In this document: positions 31,044-34,926 of the stretch, one piece after another
How the letters are laid out: the number at the start of each line of letters is the position of its first letter
Numbering within the stretch: position 1 is the stretch's first letter
From: an uncultured Kiritimatiellota bacterium
Lineage (GTDB): Bacteria; Verrucomicrobiota; Kiritimatiellia; RFP12; UBA1067
DNA length: 34,926 bases
Direction of reading: 5' to 3'
Assembly (NCBI GenBank): GCA_934675625.1
Contig: CAKURH010000032.1
Coordinates: 1-34,926 of the forward strand
Notes under the pieces: generated by a model
What the model was told of the DNA's origin: nothing
What the model saw: only the letters and a program-made list of their open reading frames with translations
Databases searched by the model: none
Program-made: the position numbers and the translations under genes

Positions 31044-34000
31044 ATGAAAACAAGACATCTCAAACGGGGACTGTTGGCCGCGCTGTTTGCGCTCCTGTCG
31101 CTGGATCTCGCGGAAGCCTCCGACCGGGGGACCGACGTCTCGAAGGTCGACGTGGTGGGGGCCGACTTCAAGGCCACGCAGGTCATGGGCGACGGCAACT
31201 GGGATCGCGCGCTGATCACGGGCACGACACCGGGCGGCAAGCTGCTTTACGCGCGCGGCGAGGAGATTGTCCTTTCGCTGAAGCTGGAGGGCCTGCGAAA
31301 GCCGTTGCCGTCCGGCGTCTACTTCGTTGACTGGGAGCGGACGGGCGACGACGGCGTGACGGAACGCGGACGCGAGCCCCTGCCGTTCAGGGACGGACGC
31401 TTCGTCTACCGCACACGCAGTGACAAGCCGGGGTTCGTCTGCCTGGAGGCGAACGTGGTGACGGCGGACGGGCGGCGCGTGAAGAAGAACCATCGCTGGG
31501 AACCGCGCGTCTTCTTCCGGGGCGGGGCCGGCGTGGCTGTCGACGACATCCCGATGGTCCCGGAGCCCGACGACTACGCGGCGTTCTGGCGCGCGTCGCT
31601 GGACGAGCTTGCCGCCGTGCCGATGACGGCCGAACTGCGGGCGACGCCATGCGCGGATGCGCGTGTCCGGTGCTACGCCGTGCGCATCCCGTGTGCGGGC
31701 GCTTGGCCGGTCACGGGCTACCTCACGGTGCCGATGACGGCCTCGGCCATGAATCGCCTGCCGGCGTCGGTCGGCTTTCGCGGCGCGTCAGAGCAGGAGC
31801 AGCTGCCGCCGACGAAGGCGCCACACGACCGAATCGACTTCTGCATCAATCCGAACGGCTACGAGCTAGGGCGAGGCCCCGACTACGTCAAGCGTTTCTT
31901 CAAGGGGCTGTCCGAAGACGGCTTGGGCTATGGCATGGGGCCGAAAGCCAATGAAGACCGGCGCATGAGCTATTGGAAGTATTGCGCGCTTCGGGCCATA
32001 CGGGCGGTGCAGTGGATGAAGACGTGGCCCGAATGGGATGGCCGAACATTGACCCTTGCCGGCGGCAGCCAAGGCGACTGGCAGGCGTATCACGCCGCTG
32101 CCAACGTGCCGGGCGTCACGCGGATCTATGCGGACGGCTCGTGGGGCGCGGACTGGGGCGGACAGTCCTTGCTCGGCCACCTGAAGTCATCGTATCGCCC
32201 GAACGGCTGGTTCCCCGCCATGGCGTATTTCGACCCGGTCTACGCGGCACGGCGCATCAGCTGTCCCGTGCGGATCTCCTTCGCCGGACTGGGCGACGCC
32301 TGTTCGACGCCGACCTCGTTGACGCTGCTCTACCGCAACTTGCGCGGGCCGAAGACCATCACCTACGTGCAGGGCTCGACGCACGGCTGGCGTCCGGCCG
32401 GGCAGCAGACGCAGACGGTACAGGACGTCGCCTCGCGTGTGCGCGCGGCGTTGGCGCGCGGCGAGCGGAACGTCACGGTCGCGAAGACGACGGATGACGT
32501 AGCGTCCGCGAACGGGCGTGCGGTGTTGGAGCTGAAAGGGCTTTCCGACTGCGTGATTGACTTCGCGGGCTCAAAAATTCGGCTGGCGGGCGGCGGAACG
32601 TTTCTCTCGCTCGTCGCCTGCACGAACGTCTCCGTACGCGAGGCGCGGCTGACGGTGGACGGCCCTCGCTCGGAACGGGTCTGTGCCGCCATCCGGGCCG
32701 AAGGCTGCGAGGGCTGTTCGTTCGAGCGGCTGGAGGTGGTGAATGCCACGTGCGCCTTTGCGGACATCGCCTCGGCGGAGAACGTCTATCGCGGCTGTCG
32801 CGTCCGCGCGGGCGACGGACGTGCCGCCGGGTTCGCCGTGCGTCAGGCCGCCGTCGGCCCGCGTCTGCTCGGCTGCGCGGTCTCGGGTGCGGATGCTGTC
32901 GCGGTCGATGCCGCGCGCGGCGCGAATCCCGACGTGCGCGGACTTGTCGCCGTCGGCGGTTCTGTGCGGCTCGCGGGCACGGGCGGGCGTCTGGAAGATT
33001 CGGTCTTTGCGCAGGGCTGTCGCGTGGAGGCGGGAGCGGCCGTCTGCCGCGCGAACGAAGCGCGGTCGGACGCGGCGCCGATGGCGCGCACGGATCTGCT
33101 GGCCTACGTCCGGGAGGAGATTGCGCACGGGGCGCGACGGGTGTCCGTCCCGCGTGCCCGCTACTGGCTGACCCTGCCGCCAAGTGAATCGGCGTATTTC
33201 ACGCTCTTCGGGAAAAGTGACGTGGTGCTGGACTTCAGCGGCAGCGAACTCGTGGGGACGGTTCAGGCGCCGATGTTCACGCTGAGCGACTGCACGAACG
33301 TGACCGTGCGCGGCGCGGTCGTGGACTATGCGGACCTTCCGTTCACACAGGCCGTCATCGAGCGCGTCGATGCCGAGCGGAACTGGGACGTGCGCATCGT
33401 CTCGGGCTATCCGCGTCCGTCAGCGGACGAAATGGCGTCGTCTTCGGCGTTCTGGCCGGTGCAGGCCTACGGGGCGAAGACGCATGAGCCGGTGAACTTC
33501 ATGCGCTATCGCAAGGGCATCGCCATCGCGCGCACGGGAAGCGACACCTATCGCATCACCGGCGGCGAGTGCCGGGTCGGCGAAGTGGGCGATATCGCCG
33601 TCTGGAGCCGTGTCGACCGGACGCGCCCGTCGCGTGCGGGCGCGGTGAATGTCTGGTCGTCGGTCGGCTGTCGGATCGAGGACGTGTGCGCCTATGCCGT
33701 GGCAAACGACGGCTGCGGCTTCGCGGAAGCGAACGCAACGGGCAACGCCTATGTGCGGTGCCGCCTCGTGCGGCGGGATTTGGATGCGGATCTCTTTTCG
33801 CGCGGCCTGCGCCGTCTGCGGAGCGGCAACCACGATGCGTTCAATTCGCGGCGTTCGCCGGTCGGGCCACGTCTGGACGGCTGCGTGTTCCAGTATCACT
33901 GCGACGACTGCGCGAACATCAGCGGCTACTTTGCGTTTGTCCTTGGACGGGCTGACAACGGCGCCTATCGGGTCGCGGCCTATGCGCAGGAGCGGTTGCG

Positions 34001-34637
34001 CACGGGCGACCTCTGTCAGGTTCTTCTGCCGAACGGCGCATCGCCCGGCGACCTGCGCGCCGTGCGCGTGTCGTCCGCGCCGCCGCTGACGGATGCGGAG
34101 AGGACGCGCTTCGCGAAGCTGGGGCTTTGGCCGGGCTGCGAGAAGAACTTCCGGGCCGCGCAGGAAGTCGTGTTGGCATCCGCTGTCGCCCTGCCGCCGG
34201 GAACGCTCCTCGCGCCGCGCGGACGCATGGGCGAAGGCTATCGGATCGAGAACTGCACGATGGGGCACAATCGCGCGCGCGGCCTTCTCGTTCAGGCGTC
34301 GGACGGCGTGATTGCCCGCAATGTCCTGGAGGGCGTCGAGGGCTGGGCGATGCTGTTGGCGCCGGAATGCGCGTGGCTGGAGGCGGGAATCGGCAGTCGC
34401 GTCCGCATCGTGGAGAACGTCTGCCGGGGGAACGGCGAGGGCATCTACGTCGGCGGGCGCAGTTTGGCGGGGCATCCTTTCGCTGCCTCGGCGCGAAAGG
34501 ATGTCGAGATTTGCGGCAACCGCATCGACGGGGCGAACATCGCCGTGACGGGCTGCACCGGCTTGCGCCTGTCGGATAACGACATCCGTCCCCGCACGGA
34601 TCAGCAGTCCATCAGCCTTGTCAACGTCATGGAGTGA
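31044..34637 (+). CDS. Secreted esterase fused to a right-handed beta-helix (1197 aa)
   Basis: Signal peptide MKTRHLKRGLLAALFALLSLDLAEA. Residues about 30-150 are an Ig-like beta domain. Residues 175-460 form an alpha/beta-hydrolase of the acetyl-xylan esterase (CE7-like) type, with Ser342 in AGGSQGDWQ, Asp418 in GLGDACSTP and His447 in GSTHGWRP. Residues about 466-1197 form a parallel beta-helix containing two related blocks that both begin VR(A/E)(A/E)(L/I)A(R/H)G and later contain CTNV(S/T)VR. The -10-like TAGACT at 31032-31037 overlaps the previous stop and lies six bases from the ATG, with no ribosome site. Such esterase/beta-helix fusions would deacetylate hemicellulose or pectin and bind or cleave the chain; that combination is inferred. 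Confidence 0.75.
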   Translation: MKTRHLKRGLLAALFALLSLDLAEASDRGTDVSKVDVVGADFKATQVMGDGNWDRALITGTTPGGKLLYARGEEIVLSLKLEGLRKPLPSGVYFVDWERTGDDGVTERGREPLPFRDGRFVYRTRSDKPGFVCLEANVVTADGRRVKKNHRWEPRVFFRGGAGVAVDDIPMVPEPDDYAAFWRASLDELAAVPMTAELRATPCADARVRCYAVRIPCAGAWPVTGYLTVPMTASAMNRLPASVGFRGASEQEQLPPTKAPHDRIDFCINPNGYELGRGPDYVKRFFKGLSEDGLGYGMGPKANEDRRMSYWKYCALRAIRAVQWMKTWPEWDGRTLTLAGGSQGDWQAYHAAANVPGVTRIYADGSWGADWGGQSLLGHLKSSYRPNGWFPAMAYFDPVYAARRISCPVRISFAGLGDACSTPTSLTLLYRNLRGPKTITYVQGSTHGWRPAGQQTQTVQDVASRVRAALARGERNVTVAKTTDDVASANGRAVLELKGLSDCVIDFAGSKIRLAGGGTFLSLVACTNVSVREARLTVDGPRSERVCAAIRAEGCEGCSFERLEVVNATCAFADIASAENVYRGCRVRAGDGRAAGFAVRQAAVGPRLLGCAVSGADAVAVDAARGANPDVRGLVAVGGSVRLAGTGGRLEDSVFAQGCRVEAGAAVCRANEARSDAAPMARTDLLAYVREEIAHGARRVSVPRARYWLTLPPSESAYFTLFGKSDVVLDFSGSELVGTVQAPMFTLSDCTNVTVRGAVVDYADLPFTQAVIERVDAERNWDVRIVSGYPRPSADEMASSSAFWPVQAYGAKTHEPVNFMRYRKGIAIARTGSDTYRITGGECRVGEVGDIAVWSRVDRTRPSRAGAVNVWSSVGCRIEDVCAYAVANDGCGFAEANATGNAYVRCRLVRRDLDADLFSRGLRRLRSGNHDAFNSRRSPVGPRLDGCVFQYHCDDCANISGYFAFVLGRADNGAYRVAAYAQERLRTGDLCQVLLPNGASPGDLRAVRVSSAPPLTDAERTRFAKLGLWPGCEKNFRAAQEVVLASAVALPPGTLLAPRGRMGEGYRIENCTMGHNRARGLLVQASDGVIARNVLEGVEGWAMLLAPECAWLEAGIGSRVRIVENVCRGNGEGIYVGGRSLAGHPFAASARKDVEICGNRIDGANIAVTGCTGLRLSDNDIRPRTDQQSISLVNVME

Positions 34638-34926
34638 AAAGATGATCCGCTCTTTGTAGGTTGTCCGCATCATTGGCCTGGCGTACGCATCCCGTCGTTT
34701 GCCGACGTGCGGCGCGCTTCGGGGCAACGGTGCTCCCGCTTCCGGGCGGGCGACTTGGGCGTCCTGACGGCCGTGCGGCGACCGCGAGGTCGGCCGCAGG
34801 CCGCAGTCCTGCCCAACTCGCCTCGTCCAAAAAGCGGTCCGCCCCGCTACGGCCCCGAAGCGCGCCGCGTTGGCGATCCCTGGTCGAGTTCGTCGCGTCG
34901 GCCGTAGGCCTCCGCTGCGCTCCGGC
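34638..34926. other. Non-coding GC-rich 3' end with small palindromes
   Basis: After the esterase stop no supported gene appears in the remaining 289 bases. GGCCGCAGGCC (34792-34802) and GGCCGTAGGCC (about 34900-34910) are short perfect inverted repeats of the type GGCCGYAGGCC, each able to form a four-base-stem hairpin. They occur once in each half of a GC-rich tract that also contains CCGCCCCGCTACGG. This could be a REP-like intergenic element or a weak terminator. No U-tract follows either hairpin, so a classical terminator is not claimed. Confidence 0.4.

Noticed and set aside
34638..34700. Rho-independent terminator after the esterase/beta-helix gene
   Set aside because: The ATGAT/ATCAT pairing at about 34644-34672 is weak and no T-tract follows.
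1..34926. tRNA, rRNA, riboswitch or CRISPR features
   Set aside because: No direct-repeat arrays, conserved rRNA segments, tRNA T-loop patterns or recognisable riboswitch cores were found on reading either strand.

Overview
The window is high-GC bacterial DNA, with most flanks well above 60 % G+C by hand count. It reads like a member of the PVC superphylum, most likely Kiritimatiellota or another Verrucomicrobia-related lineage. Supporting signs are the tandem run of prepilin-like genes, a big PilX/GspK-like partner, a pilin ending in a DGH motif, a sensor regulator with an AraC-type DNA-binding end, and large secreted beta-helix and LamG-type proteins. No rRNA, tRNA, CRISPR array, integrase or transposase was seen, and no gene-free stretch exceeds about 300 bases.

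Layout. (1) 1-3053: the 3' part of a cation/proton antiporter fused to a PTS EIIA-like domain, overlapped by mnmE. (2) 3069-12332: a promoter and nine consecutive prepilin-like genes, tightly packed and often overlapping by four bases. (3) 12337-14598: four housekeeping genes (murI, queH, a gph-like phosphatase and a GGQ-type release-factor-like gene) that continue the same strand with ATGA overlaps. (4) 14585-22692: an accessory island bounded by 124-bp inverted repeats. Each repeat carries the same promoter and signal-peptide start. The left arm reads rightward: a secreted HEKKH metalloprotease-like protein, a secreted unknown, and a 364-aa secreted unknown. The right arm reads leftward and is a shorter, partly decayed copy: a 35-aa leader ORF, a 165-aa secreted unknown, a remnant of the protease C-terminus, and a 147-aa paralogue of the 364-aa protein. 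The two paralogues end in 98-bp inverted repeats (95/98 identical by eye) that flank a central pair, an esterase and a polytopic membrane protein. (5) 22719-34637: a probable polysaccharide-related locus with a secreted glycosidase-like protein, a PP2C phosphatase, a divergent XylR-like regulator, a 1449-aa LamG/beta-strand surface protein and a 1197-aa esterase/beta-helix fusion. (6) 34638-34926: non-coding GC-rich sequence.

Promoters. Several transcription units start with an extended -10 (TGnTATAAT-like). In three or four cases it lies only 6-11 bases from the start codon, with no Shine-Dalgarno, which suggests leaderless or near-leaderless mRNAs. The most unusual part of the window is the mirror-image island: promoter and signal-peptide cassettes, gene ends and linking ribosome sites are kept while the gene middles are exchanged, lost or inserted.
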